From NCBI RefSeq assembly GCF_030547005.1, contig NZ_JAUOPN010000004.1, positions 124,001-188,000 of the forward strand: a DNA stretch of 64,000 nt, written 5' to 3'. Of the stretch, positions 18,089 through 27,737 are shown in pieces. This stretch comes from Maribacter sp. 1_MG-2023. GTDB lineage: Bacteria > Bacteroidota > Bacteroidia > Flavobacteriales > Flavobacteriaceae. Every line of letters starts with the position of its first letter. The first letter of the stretch is position 1. Under the pieces are notes generated by a model. The model did no database searches. It was not told where the DNA came from and worked only from the letters and a program-made list of their open reading frames with translations. The translations under genes and the position numbers were made by a program.

Positions 18089-19318
18089 TCATGTTAACGC
18101 CTTTTTCTTTAAGGTTATTACAGTGATTTCTGGCCAAATTCCTACCCTTCCCGGGTACCCTAAAAAGCCAAAACCTCTGTTTACATTAATGAATTGACCC
18201 ATTTCTTTATAAATACCTGCCCAATAAGGATACCTCCATTTTACAGGACTCCACTTAATCCAACCTGGTATTTCGATACCAAACTGCATTCCATGAGTAT
18301 GTCCACTTAAAGTTAAATGATAATGATAGTCATCTTGTATCACTTCCATTTCCCAGTGCGATGGATCGTGACTCATTAATATTTTAAAATCATCGGCATT
18401 AATCTGTGAAGCAGCTTTTTTGAGATCTCCTGCTTTTTTGAATCCGCCTTTACCCCAATTCTCTACTCCCACCAAAGCAATCTTATCATCTCCTTTCTGT
18501 AAGTATCTATGCTCATTAAGCAAAAGATCAAAACCCATTTCTTTTTGCAATGTTTTTAAGTCTTCTAAATTCTGATGTTTTAGTTTTTCTGTATCCCAAG
18601 GGATGTAATCTCCATAATCATGATTACCTAATACCGAAAACTTACCGTCTTTGGCTTCTAGGGTGCTGAACAGATCTGCCCAAGGCAACATTTCAGAAGT
18701 CATATTATTAACCATATCACCAGTAAACAACAGCACATCACTTTTTTGCTTATTGATTAGATTTACACCATATTCAATCATCTTTCTATCATCAAAACTA
18801 CCACTATGAATATCTGAAATTTGAGTAATCTGATAGCCGTCAAAACTATCGGGTAAATCATCGAACTCTAAATCGTATTTCAAGACCTTGAAGTTGTATT
18901 TCCCTTTGTACATACCATACAATAGCGCACCAAAAGGAACGGCAGCTATACCTAAAGCGAGTAAACTTAAAAATCGTCTTCTAGCAGGTAATCCGAATTG
19001 TTTTTCCTCACCAAATAACTTTTGATATAGACCAGAAATAAGACGATACATATCTTCAGAGAACAAAAACAGAATAGTAATAATATTGAAAGTCAACATG
19101 GTCAATAAAAACCCGAAAGCATAACTTTTAGGTATACTTAATACACGACCTGTTTCTTCACCAATAGAGAATTGATATATAAAATTGATCATAACAACCA
19201 AAGAGATTGCAATATAGACCCAAGACCACCACGGTTGTTTGGTAATGGTTTTCAATGCCTGAAGCACATAAAAACTCAAAGCAACATAACCTATAATAAA
19301 AAGAACCCAACGTATCAT
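18089..19318 (-). CDS. Membrane-anchored calcineurin-like metallophosphoesterase
   Basis: 409 residues. Three N-terminal helices (about 1-21, 33-51, 69-90) and a fourth near 113-130 anchor the protein; the phosphoesterase domain starts near residue 148. Metal-binding motifs are in order: ITQISDIHSG, FTGDMVNN, LGNHDYGDY, MSHDP and LSGHTHGMQFG, all complete. It resembles the YkuE/YaeI branch, some of which hydrolyse UDP-2,3-diacylglucosamine, but the substrate is not certain. The catalytic domain probably faces the periplasm or membrane surface. It lies between the thioredoxin-like gene and cutC on the same strand, without tight coupling. Confidence 0.88.
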   Translation of the reverse strand: MIRWVLFIIGYVALSFYVLQALKTITKQPWWSWVYIAISLVVMINFIYQFSIGEETGRVLSIPKSYAFGFLLTMLTFNIITILFLFSEDMYRLISGLYQKLFGEEKQFGLPARRRFLSLLALGIAAVPFGALLYGMYKGKYNFKVLKYDLEFDDLPDSFDGYQITQISDIHSGSFDDRKMIEYGVNLINKQKSDVLLFTGDMVNNMTSEMLPWADLFSTLEAKDGKFSVLGNHDYGDYIPWDTEKLKHQNLEDLKTLQKEMGFDLLLNEHRYLQKGDDKIALVGVENWGKGGFKKAGDLKKAASQINADDFKILMSHDPSHWEMEVIQDDYHYHLTLSGHTHGMQFGIEIPGWIKWSPVKWRYPYWAGIYKEMGQFINVNRGFGFLGYPGRVGIWPEITVITLKKKALT

Positions 19319-19374
19319 GATTAAATTTTTACAAAGATATCTGTATAACAGCGGTATGCGTGCCCATTTGCATT

Positions 19375-20097
19375 TTATTTAACCTTAGCAACAACCGCTT
19401 TAATATTTACCAATTGCGTAACTGCAATATGATCATTACTTAAAAAACTCTCTGAATTCATAGAGACGCCAGGCTTTTCAATTAATTTTTGAATCATAGC
19501 TGTGCCAGACAGATGAACCGCACTAAATCCTTTATTTTTAAAACTGGCTACATTATCTGCATTTACACCTGACCCAGGCATAATTTGAATAGACTTGGTT
19601 TTACTTTTTAATTCGGATAAAAAATCAATACCTAGCGGAGCAGATTTCTGTTGACCAGATGATAATATATAATCTACTTGCATTGCTTCAAGTTGATCTA
19701 ATGCTTGCGACGGATTCTTGATCCAATCGAATGCTCTATGAAAGGTGAATTTTAAATTGCCAGCCGCAGTCTTCAGCTTTTGCATCTGTGCAACATCCAA
19801 AGAAAAATCATTCAAAAGAACTCCCGATACGATTCCATCAAAACCTAATTTAACACATAATTCTATATCAGTAAGCATAATATTTAATTCATCCGCCGTA
19901 TAAGTAAAATCTCCGCTACGTGGTCTGATCAAAACATGCACCGGAATAGATACTTGTTTTTTAACAGCCTTCAACAATCCGTAAGAAGGAGTTAACCCGC
20001 CAACTGCCAGTTCTGAACATAACTCAATACGGTCTGCTCCAGCCTGTTCTGCAACCAAGGCAGATTCTAAAGAATTAGCACAAACTTCTACTATCAT
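19375..20097 (-). CDS. cutC: CutC family protein
   Basis: 240 residues, normal family length. A TIM-barrel with the family signatures RIELCSELAVGGLTPSYGLL, IPVHVLIRPRSGDF, FDGIVSGVL, FTFHRAFDW and IMPGSGVNADN. CutC was named for copper tolerance in E. coli but its biochemical activity is unsettled; it is cytoplasmic. Divergent from the asparaginase-like gene with a 41-nt gap. No copper transporter or copper-responsive operator is visible nearby, so this neighbourhood does not support a copper role. Confidence 0.93.
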   Translation of the reverse strand: MIVEVCANSLESALVAEQAGADRIELCSELAVGGLTPSYGLLKAVKKQVSIPVHVLIRPRSGDFTYTADELNIMLTDIELCVKLGFDGIVSGVLLNDFSLDVAQMQKLKTAAGNLKFTFHRAFDWIKNPSQALDQLEAMQVDYILSSGQQKSAPLGIDFLSELKSKTKSIQIMPGSGVNADNVASFKNKGFSAVHLSGTAMIQKLIEKPGVSMNSESFLSNDHIAVTQLVNIKAVVAKVK

Positions 20098-20138
20098 ATT
20101 GGTATATTTAAGGTCACTAAAAGTAAAGAACCAAACCC

Positions 20139-21125
20139 ATGAAAAGAAGAAAGTTTCTAAGAAATTCTAGCACGGTGGCTGCCGGTATTGTTTCGGCACC
20201 GATATTATCTTCTTACAAAGAAGTACCCGCAGTAAAAGAACCAGCCAAAGCGCCAATTCTACCAATAACAATTTGCACTTGGAATTTTGGAAATGCAACA
20301 GCCAAAGCTTGGGAAATCTTAGAAAAAGGCGGCACTGCTCTAGATGCCGTTCACCAAGGGGTTATGGTAGAGGAAAATGATTTAAACAACAGCACGGTAG
20401 GAAATGGCGGGAGACCAGATAGAGATGGCAACGTCACTTTAGATGCCTGTATTATGGACAAAGATGGTAATTGCGGTGCTGTACTTGCCATGCAAAATAT
20501 AGCCAACCCAATTTCAGTTGCTAGAAAAGTCATGGAAGAAACTCCGCATGTGATGCTTGCCGGCAAAGGAGCGGAACAGTTTGCATACGAGCAGGGTTTT
20601 GAAAAGACAGATTTATTAACTGAAGAATCAAAACAAGCATGGGAAGAATGGAAAAAGACATCGCAGTATAAGCCTATCATAAATATTGAAAATCATGATA
20701 CTATTGGCATGCTAGCAATTGATGCAGATGGTGATATTGCAGGCGCATGTACTACTAGCGGAATGGCATATAAAATGGCTGGCAGAGTTGGTGATTCACC
20801 TATTATTGGTGCGGGACTTTTCGTAGACAATGAAGTTGGTGGCGCTACAGCAACAGGTGTTGGTGAAGAAGTGGTTAGAACCGTTGGTAGTTTCTTAATC
20901 GTTGAATTAATGCGACAAGGCAAATCGCCACAAGAAGCATGCGAAGAAGGTGTAAAACGCATTATCGCTAAAAATAAGGACAAGCAAGATTTTCAAATCG
21001 GTTTTATCGCCATTAATAAAAAAGGTGAAACAGGCGGCTACTGTATTCACCCAGGGTTTTCATATAGAACTTATACTAAAGAAGGTCATGTGATCAATCC
21101 TTCAGATAGTTATTTAAAAAGTTAA
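20139..21125 (+). CDS. Exported glycosylasparaginase-like Ntn hydrolase
   Basis: 328 residues. Twin-arginine-like leader with MKRRKFLRNSSTVAAG and a hydrophobic stretch to about residue 24. The mature part is an Ntn-hydrolase of the isoaspartyl peptidase / N4-(beta-N-acetylglucosaminyl)-L-asparaginase family: GNGGRPDRDGNVTLDACIMD in the alpha chain, then the autoprocessing site HD-T188-IGML, where Thr188 becomes the N-terminal nucleophile, and CTTSGMAYKMAGRVGDSPIIG plus GATATGVGEEV in the beta chain. It would cleave the GlcNAc-Asn bond of N-glycopeptides outside the cytoplasm, as in Elizabethkingia. The close match to that branch makes generic asparaginase activity less likely. Confidence 0.9.
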   Translation: MKRRKFLRNSSTVAAGIVSAPILSSYKEVPAVKEPAKAPILPITICTWNFGNATAKAWEILEKGGTALDAVHQGVMVEENDLNNSTVGNGGRPDRDGNVTLDACIMDKDGNCGAVLAMQNIANPISVARKVMEETPHVMLAGKGAEQFAYEQGFEKTDLLTEESKQAWEEWKKTSQYKPIINIENHDTIGMLAIDADGDIAGACTTSGMAYKMAGRVGDSPIIGAGLFVDNEVGGATATGVGEEVVRTVGSFLIVELMRQGKSPQEACEEGVKRIIAKNKDKQDFQIGFIAINKKGETGGYCIHPGFSYRTYTKEGHVINPSDSYLKS

Positions 21126-21147
21126 TACACCTCTTTAACTTGATTTA

Positions 21148-21188
21148 ATACGGAAGCAATAGGGCAATCTCCCTTAATGTTTCCGTAT
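21148..21188. repeat. Nested inverted repeat between the asparaginase-like gene and polA
   Basis: Outer arms ATACGGAA (21148-21155) and TTCCGTAT (21181-21188) are perfect; inside is AGGG-CAATCT-CCCT. It lies 22 nt after one stop codon and 40 nt before the polA start. It may end the upstream transcript, though the T tract is weak (CAATTTGTACTTTT), or be a polA leader structure. Confidence 0.45.
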
Positions 21189-21227
21189 CAATTTGTACTT
21201 TTAACGTTTTACAATCAATACTCCAAA

Positions 21228-24062
21228 ATGGCAGATCAAAAAAGACTCTTTTTGCTAGATGCATACGCACTAATTTTTCGTGGTTACTATGCACTTATAA
21301 AAAACCCAAGAATAAATTCTCAAGGCATGGATACCTCAGCGATTATGGGATTCATGAATTCTTTATTCGATGTTATTCGTCGTGAAAAACCAGATCATTT
21401 AGCTGTTTGTTTTGATAAAGGAGGAAGTGCGGAGCGTACAGAGTTGTTCCCAGAATATAAAGCCAACAGATCAGAAACTCCAGATGCCATACGTATAGCG
21501 GTACCATATATTCAAGAAATATTAAAGGCGATGCATATACCTGTAGTCGTAAAAGAAGGATGGGAAGCAGATGACATTATAGGTACTTTGGCTAAACAAG
21601 CAGAAAAAGAAGAGTACAAAGTTTTTATGGTTACGCCAGATAAGGATTTTGGACAATTGGTTTCTGAAAACATATTCATGTATCGCCCAGCGAGAATGGG
21701 TAACGGTATTGAAATTTGGGGTATTCCAGAAATTCAAAAGCGTTTCGGCGTTGATAGACCAGAACAGGTTATTGATTATTTAGGTATGATGGGTGACGCC
21801 AGTGATAACATCCCAGGATTGCCAGGCGTTGGTGACAAGACAGCAAAGAAGTTTATTGCCGATTTCGATTCTATGGAAGGTCTTTTAGCTAATACAGACA
21901 AGCTTAAAGGGAAGATGAAAGAAAAGGTAGAAGCTAATAAAGAATTAGGACTTCTATCTAAAAAATTAGCGACTATTTGCTTAGATGTCGATGTCACTTT
22001 TAACGCTAGTGATTATGAAATGTCTGAACCGAATGCCGAAGGAGTTCAGAAAATTTTCGAAGAGCTTGAGTTTAGAAGATTAAAAGATCAATTTATAAAA
22101 TTATTTTCTGCGGAAGTTGAAGAAGCAACTACAGAGACTACCAGTAAACCAGCAGCCAAAAAAGAAATACAAGATGCTGGATCCGGACAATTTTCATTAT
22201 TTGGAAGTCCCGCAGATTCTGGAGCAACAGTAAAAGATTTTTCTAGCAGAAAGACCATTGCAGATGTCGCACACTCCTACCAAAGTGTTGCTCCTGGCAT
22301 GGCTATGAAATTATTCTTAAAAAGTTTAATGCAGCAAACCTCTGTATGTTTTGATACCGAAACTACAGGTTTAGATCCTTTGACAGCAGAATTAGTTGGT
22401 GTTGCTTTTTCTTGGGAAGCTACAAAAGGGTATTACATTCCCTTCACAGATAATAAAGAAGAAGTATTGGCGCTTTTAGAAGAATTGCGCCCATTCTTTG
22501 AAGCTGAAGCAATCGAAAAAATAGGTCAGAATCTTAAGTATGACATTAAGGTTTTAAATAAATATAATATAGATGTAAAAGGACCATTGTTCGATACCAT
22601 GTTGGCACACTATCTAATTAATCCAGATATGCGCCATAATATGGATGTATTGGCAGAGACGTATTTAAATTACACTCCGGTTTCCATCACAGAACTTATA
22701 GGTAAAAAAGGAAAGAATCAATTGAGCATGCGCGATGTTCCGCTAGAAAAACAAACGGAATATGCAGTTGAAGATGCAGACATCACCTATCAACTTGCGC
22801 AACATTTTAGACCAGAATTAAAAGAAGCGAATACAGAAAAGTTGTTTCAAGATATTGAAATTCCGTTATTACGCGTATTGGCAGACATGGAATTGGAAGG
22901 TATCAACTTAGACAAAGAATTCTTGAATTCACTTTCAGAAGATTTAAACAATGATATCGCCAATTTAGAAAAGAAAATATATGAAGTGGCGGGTGAGGAA
23001 TTCAACATTGGTTCACCCAAGCAATTAGGCGAAATACTTTTTGATAAATTAAAATTAGTAGCCAAGCCTAAAAAGACGAAAACAGGACAGTACTCTACGG
23101 CAGAAGATGTGTTATCCTATTTAGCTAAAGATCATGAAATCATTCAGAATGTATTGGATTATAGAGGTCTTGCCAAATTGAAAAGCACGTATGTAGACGC
23201 ATTACCAGAACAAGTAGAACCATCTACAGGCAGAGTTCATACAGATTATATGCAAACCGTTGCTGCAACAGGTCGTTTAAGCAGTAATAACCCTAACTTA
23301 CAGAACATACCCATTAGAACAGAACGTGGACGACAAGTTAGAAAAGCGTTTATTCCACGTGATAAGAATTACACCTTGTTAGCTGCAGATTATTCTCAGA
23401 TAGAACTACGTATTATTGCAGCCCTAAGTGAAGAAACCACCATGATAGAAGCTTTCAAAAATGGAGAGGATATTCACGCTTCTACAGCATCAAAAGTATT
23501 TAATGTTCCATTAGAAAAAGTAACTAGAGAGCAACGCAGCAATGCCAAAACCGTAAACTTTGGTATTATATATGGTGTCTCTGCATTCGGATTAAGTAAC
23601 CAAACGGACTTGTCAAGAAAAGAAGCAAAAGAACTGATAGACACCTACTACAAGACCTACCCAAAGTTGCGAAATTACATGAGCGAACAAGTAGATTTTG
23701 CTCGTGATAATGGCTATGTATCTACCGTTTTAGGAAGAAGACGCTATTTAAAAGATATCAATGGCAGTAATGCCATAGTTCGTGGAGCTGCAGAGCGAAA
23801 TGCCGTAAATGCGCCCATTCAAGGTAGTGCTGCAGATATCATAAAAATCGCCATGATTAATATTCATAATAAATTGGAAGAAGGCAATTATAAGTCCAAA
23901 ATGTTATTGCAAGTACATGATGAATTGGTATTCGATATTTACAAACCAGAATTAGAGGAATTAAAAACCCTAATTAAATCTGAGATGGAAAACGCATACA
24001 AAATAACAGTTCCTTTAGATGTAGAAGTTGGCATGGGAGATAACTGGCTAGTGGCTCATTAA
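21228..24062 (+). CDS. polA: DNA polymerase I with active proofreading domain
   Basis: 944 residues from ATG at 21228 (MADQKRLFLLDAYALIFRGY). A longer frame begins at 21177 but its extra 17 residues run over an inverted repeat and a promoter-like TACTTTTA, so the inner ATG is preferred. Residues 1-300 are the 5'-3' exonuclease/flap domain (MMGDASDNIPGLPGVGDKTA). The 3'-5' exonuclease keeps its acidic residues: FDTETTGLDP near 375, NLKYDIKVL and YAVEDADITYQ. Polymerase motif A is DYSQIELRII near 720, the O helix RSNAKTVNFGIIYG near 770, motif C LLQVHDELVFD near 897. Works in repair and Okazaki fragment processing. Confidence 0.97.
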   Translation: MADQKRLFLLDAYALIFRGYYALIKNPRINSQGMDTSAIMGFMNSLFDVIRREKPDHLAVCFDKGGSAERTELFPEYKANRSETPDAIRIAVPYIQEILKAMHIPVVVKEGWEADDIIGTLAKQAEKEEYKVFMVTPDKDFGQLVSENIFMYRPARMGNGIEIWGIPEIQKRFGVDRPEQVIDYLGMMGDASDNIPGLPGVGDKTAKKFIADFDSMEGLLANTDKLKGKMKEKVEANKELGLLSKKLATICLDVDVTFNASDYEMSEPNAEGVQKIFEELEFRRLKDQFIKLFSAEVEEATTETTSKPAAKKEIQDAGSGQFSLFGSPADSGATVKDFSSRKTIADVAHSYQSVAPGMAMKLFLKSLMQQTSVCFDTETTGLDPLTAELVGVAFSWEATKGYYIPFTDNKEEVLALLEELRPFFEAEAIEKIGQNLKYDIKVLNKYNIDVKGPLFDTMLAHYLINPDMRHNMDVLAETYLNYTPVSITELIGKKGKNQLSMRDVPLEKQTEYAVEDADITYQLAQHFRPELKEANTEKLFQDIEIPLLRVLADMELEGINLDKEFLNSLSEDLNNDIANLEKKIYEVAGEEFNIGSPKQLGEILFDKLKLVAKPKKTKTGQYSTAEDVLSYLAKDHEIIQNVLDYRGLAKLKSTYVDALPEQVEPSTGRVHTDYMQTVAATGRLSSNNPNLQNIPIRTERGRQVRKAFIPRDKNYTLLAADYSQIELRIIAALSEETTMIEAFKNGEDIHASTASKVFNVPLEKVTREQRSNAKTVNFGIIYGVSAFGLSNQTDLSRKEAKELIDTYYKTYPKLRNYMSEQVDFARDNGYVSTVLGRRRYLKDINGSNAIVRGAAERNAVNAPIQGSAADIIKIAMINIHNKLEEGNYKSKMLLQVHDELVFDIYKPELEELKTLIKSEMENAYKITVPLDVEVGMGDNWLVAH

Positions 24063-24095
24063 GAAACAATTATAGTATTTTGACGATAATATTCT

Positions 24096-24135
24096 GTTAA
24101 CAAAACGCTAATATTTATATTAGTGTTTTGCTAAC
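24096..24135. repeat. Long hairpin upstream of the LRR gene
   Basis: CAAAACGCTAATAT (24101-24114), TT loop, ATATTAGTGTTTTG (24117-24130): 14 pairs with a single G-T wobble, extended by GTTA/TAAC outside. It lies between the polA stop and the LRR start (24147). Possible polA terminator without a strong T tract, or a leader structure. Confidence 0.55.
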
Positions 24136-24146
24136 CATATTTTACT

Positions 24147-27100
24147 ATGATTAAAAACTACACTAGGCTGCTATTGGCAGCCCTATTTTTGTTTTCAATA
24201 CAACTTTCCGCACAAGGTAATACTGCAACTGATCGCGAAGCGCTAATTGCTTTTTACAATGCCACCGATGGTCCAAATTGGTTGCGACCATGGGATTTAA
24301 ACGCAAATATGAATACCTGGTACGGTATAACTTTAGATGCTAACGACAGAGTAACAGGTATTCAAATTTGGGAAAATAAGCTAAATGGTTTTATACCTCC
24401 AGAAATTGGAGACCTAAATGAATTAAAATCGTTAGAAATTTTAAATTTCAGTAATTCTGATGAAGAGAACAAGAATCAACTAACTGAAAATTTTCCTTTT
24501 GAAATCACGAATCTTTCTAACTTAGAGAGTATAAGATTTAGCAATATTACTCTAGGTGGAGAACTACCAATTGAATTTTGGAATCTTGCAAAGCTTAAGG
24601 ATATTAGGTTTTTTCGTGCAGAACTTTCTGGGACAATCCCTGATGAAATAGGTAATTTACCCGACCTTGAGAGTTTTGACATTTATGATAATGATTTCAC
24701 GGGCACTATCCCCTTAACTATTGTCAACTGTCAAAATCTTAGTACTTTCAGAGTGCCACAAAATCAATTGGAAGGAGAGATTCCGATAGAATTACTACAA
24801 TTAACCAGTTTAGCTTCGATTGATATTTATAACAACAAGTTTACTGGAACGATACCTGAAGAGTTAGGACTTTTAAGCAACTTAATTAATTTAAATTTAG
24901 GAGGCAACAGTTTCACTGGACCTATCCCAACGGAATTAGCCCAACTAGAGAATTTAGAATTTCTTGGGTTATCCTTTAATAATTTCGAAGCTCCATTACC
25001 CCCAGAATTAGGCCTATTATCTAACCTTAAAAATTTAGACACTCAAAACGCTGGGCTAACAGGTACAATCCCTTTAGAAATAGCAGAGCTACCATTATTA
25101 GAATCTATTTCAATACTTTCTAATCATTTCTCAGGTAAAATCCCAAATTTTACATCTCCAAATTTAACTAAGCTAACCATTGGGTCTAATAACTTTGTTT
25201 TTGAAGATATTATAGAATTATCTCAAAATACAGATTCATCGGTAAACTTCTATTATTCAAATCAAAGAAATATTGGAGACACTGACAATATTCAATTAAA
25301 TAATGGTGAGGAATTTACGATTTCCGTAACTGAAACAACAGATAACAATAACACCTATCAATGGCGAAAAGACGAAGTGAATATTGTTGGCGCTTCTGAA
25401 TCTACTTTCACAGTATTCAATGTACAATCCACAGATGCTGCAGAATATGATTGTTTAATAAACAATACAATATTGACAGAACTTGAATTAACAAAAAACC
25501 CAATAACCTTAACTGTTGTCGCAGACTCTGATAACGATGGTGTAAATGATAATCAAGATTTATGCCACAACACTCCAACGGGTATCATTGTCGATTCTCA
25601 AGGTTGCCCAATAACAATTGCAGGACAAACCAATTTTCTACAAAACTTCAGTTTTGAAGACTGGTCAGGTAATCCGCTAACACCAGATAACTGGACCATA
25701 ACCAATGCTAACAGTATTATAAGAAATACAGAAGCAACAGATGGTAATTATTCTCTAGAAATTGATTTAAATAATTCATTACAATTTAAAACAGAATTAC
25801 AAAACACGACTACCATACAATTAGCCACCAATACCACGTACACATATAGCTTTGATTATAAAATAAAAAGAGGTGACAACATAAGTGCTGAAATTCAAAT
25901 ATCAAAAGACGGTAATCCATTCGGTATTAGAATTGCTGATGAATTTGTAGGATTTGATAGTGATGGCGCTTGGCATAATGTTTCATTTGAATTCGACACA
26001 AACGATATAGATGAAGATCATATCTTTAAATTAGTTATAAGAGCAAATACATCTATAACAGGTATAATACAAATAGACAACATGCGTGTACTTGGTGAAG
26101 CTTTAGCTGACACTGATAATGATGGTGTTTTAGATGGCAATGATTTATGTCCAAACACACCTTCAACCGCTTTAGCCGTAGATGAGGATGGTTGTGAAAT
26201 TAACGTAGACACTTCAAATTTATTAGAGGACCCAAGTTTTGAAGATTGGTCATTGAATAATGGTACTAATTTAAGAAATTGGGGTATTAACTTAATACCA
26301 GGAAGCTCTTGGAACAAGAATGAAGATATTAGTGACGACCTACAATATAGCCTAGAGTTGACTACGGGAGATAACGGCTCTAATGCCTCCTCTATATTTC
26401 AAAATGATATTGAATTATTCAATGGAGTAGAATATATTATAAGTGTTGATTATAAAGTTTTAGAAGGCACTTTCAATTCTTTAGAACTTGAATTAACTAC
26501 CGGTTTTTTTGAAACTTTTAAAATCTTTACAATTGACCCAGCAGATTCTGGTTGGCAAACACTTACAAGAACATTTACAGCAGACTCAAATGCTATTGCC
26601 GATTTAAGAGTAGCAGTAGTTTCAAATCTGGCACAACGAAAAATCATTTTGGACAATATGGTCTTGAAAGTAAATGTTGCTACGACAGACACTGACAATG
26701 ACGGTGTAGCAGATACAGATGATGATTGCCCAAATACTCCAACTGGAGATACGGTCGATGCTAATGGATGCACCATAATAGAAGTAGTGGATTCAGACAA
26801 TGACGGAGTTGCAGATACTAATGATGATTGCCCTGACACACCAACTGGAGATATGGTCGATGCAAATGGTTGCTCAATTACAACTGTAACAGATACTGAT
26901 AACGACGGAGTTGCAGATACTAATGATGATTGTCCAAATACACCAACAGGAGATACAGTTGATGAGAATGGCTGCACGATTTTTGAAAATACAGCCCCAG
27001 ATATTCCAAATGATGGTATTCAAGTAAAAGTAACAAGTACCAGTTGTCCAAACACGGCAAATGGCGAAATCTCTGTTTCTTTCACCGAGGATTACAATTA

Positions 27101-27737
27101 CACGGTTCAAATCACCGGTATATTACTAGATAACACCTTTGATAACATTAACGCATCAAATGGGCTAGTAAGATCAGATCTTTCTTATGGTTCGTATACG
27201 GTATGTGTAAAGATACCTGAGTATCCAACCTATGAACAATGCTACACAGTAACAATTGAAACTCCCGAAGAATTTATTTCTGGTAAAACCGTTATAGACT
27301 ACACTGCTAAAAAAGCAAGTGTTGTAGTTTCTGGAAGCAAGAATTACCAAGTTTTAGTAAATGAGAAAGTATATTCCTTTGAAGTTGACAGTATTGATAA
27401 TCAGCAATTATCATTTCCGCTAGATAAAGGCTCTAATATAATTACAATAGAAACAGATAAAATTTGCCAAGGCATTTTTAATGATAATGTGGTTATCAGT
27501 AATGCTATTTTATCTCCGAATCCAGTGGCAGACATGTTACGAGTTGAAGGTTTAGATATGATCACTAGCGCTCAAATTATAGTATCTAATGTAAGTGGAG
27601 TAAGAACATTACAAGAGATCCGACAGATAAGTAACGGCACATTAGAAATGAATATTTCTAACCTATCGCCCGGTATCTACATATTAACCATCGTGGAAGG
27701 AGATAAAGAAATCAATTTAAAATTTGTAAAAAAATGA
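24147..27737 (+). CDS. Secreted LRR / TSP3-repeat multidomain protein with T9SS sorting signal
   Basis: 1196 residues. Signal peptide 1-23 ending LSAQ. Residues about 30-370 are plant-type leucine-rich repeats (DREALIAFYNATDGPNW then repeated LxxLxxLxxxxNxFTGTIP). An Ig-like segment follows (about 380-455, YQWRKDEVNIVGA...AAEYDC). Two carbohydrate-binding-like sandwiches (about 500-650 and 695-845, each starting SFEDW) alternate with thrombospondin type 3 calcium-binding repeats (DSDNDGVNDNQDLC and others), three being adjacent near 848-948. The end (ILSPNPVADMLRVEGL ... GIYILTIVEG) is a type A T9SS sorting domain, so it is exported through the outer membrane and attached or released. Likely adhesion or glycan binding; no catalytic domain seen. 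Its stop overlaps the next start (ATGA). Confidence 0.88.
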   Translation: MIKNYTRLLLAALFLFSIQLSAQGNTATDREALIAFYNATDGPNWLRPWDLNANMNTWYGITLDANDRVTGIQIWENKLNGFIPPEIGDLNELKSLEILNFSNSDEENKNQLTENFPFEITNLSNLESIRFSNITLGGELPIEFWNLAKLKDIRFFRAELSGTIPDEIGNLPDLESFDIYDNDFTGTIPLTIVNCQNLSTFRVPQNQLEGEIPIELLQLTSLASIDIYNNKFTGTIPEELGLLSNLINLNLGGNSFTGPIPTELAQLENLEFLGLSFNNFEAPLPPELGLLSNLKNLDTQNAGLTGTIPLEIAELPLLESISILSNHFSGKIPNFTSPNLTKLTIGSNNFVFEDIIELSQNTDSSVNFYYSNQRNIGDTDNIQLNNGEEFTISVTETTDNNNTYQWRKDEVNIVGASESTFTVFNVQSTDAAEYDCLINNTILTELELTKNPITLTVVADSDNDGVNDNQDLCHNTPTGIIVDSQGCPITIAGQTNFLQNFSFEDWSGNPLTPDNWTITNANSIIRNTEATDGNYSLEIDLNNSLQFKTELQNTTTIQLATNTTYTYSFDYKIKRGDNISAEIQISKDGNPFGIRIADEFVGFDSDGAWHNVSFEFDTNDIDEDHIFKLVIRANTSITGIIQIDNMRVLGEALADTDNDGVLDGNDLCPNTPSTALAVDEDGCEINVDTSNLLEDPSFEDWSLNNGTNLRNWGINLIPGSSWNKNEDISDDLQYSLELTTGDNGSNASSIFQNDIELFNGVEYIISVDYKVLEGTFNSLELELTTGFFETFKIFTIDPADSGWQTLTRTFTADSNAIADLRVAVVSNLAQRKIILDNMVLKVNVATTDTDNDGVADTDDDCPNTPTGDTVDANGCTIIEVVDSDNDGVADTNDDCPDTPTGDMVDANGCSITTVTDTDNDGVADTNDDCPNTPTGDTVDENGCTIFENTAPDIPNDGIQVKVTSTSCPNTANGEISVSFTEDYNYTVQITGILLDNTFDNINASNGLVRSDLSYGSYTVCVKIPEYPTYEQCYTVTIETPEEFISGKTVIDYTAKKASVVVSGSKNYQVLVNEKVYSFEVDSIDNQQLSFPLDKGSNIITIETDKICQGIFNDNVVISNAILSPNPVADMLRVEGLDMITSAQIIVSNVSGVRTLQEIRQISNGTLEMNISNLSPGIYILTIVEGDKEINLKFVKK
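26688..26993 (+). repeat. Three tandem 102-bp repeats encoding TSP3 modules
   Basis: Copies start at 26688, 26790 and 26892, each beginning GA-TCAGACAATGACGG or a close variant and each encoding 34 residues with DNDGVADTNDDCPNTPTGD. Two more diverged copies lie in the same gene near 25530 and 26107. Confidence 0.9.

Noticed and set aside
26450-26977. Antisense 175-codon open frame opposite the TSP3 repeats
   Set aside because: It is a by-product of the repeated, biased codons of the real gene; its translation is a Ser/Val/Pro repeat with no plausible fold.
26688-26993. Regular repeats resembling a CRISPR array
   Set aside because: The 102-bp units encode protein in frame and are divergent coding repeats without spacer structure.
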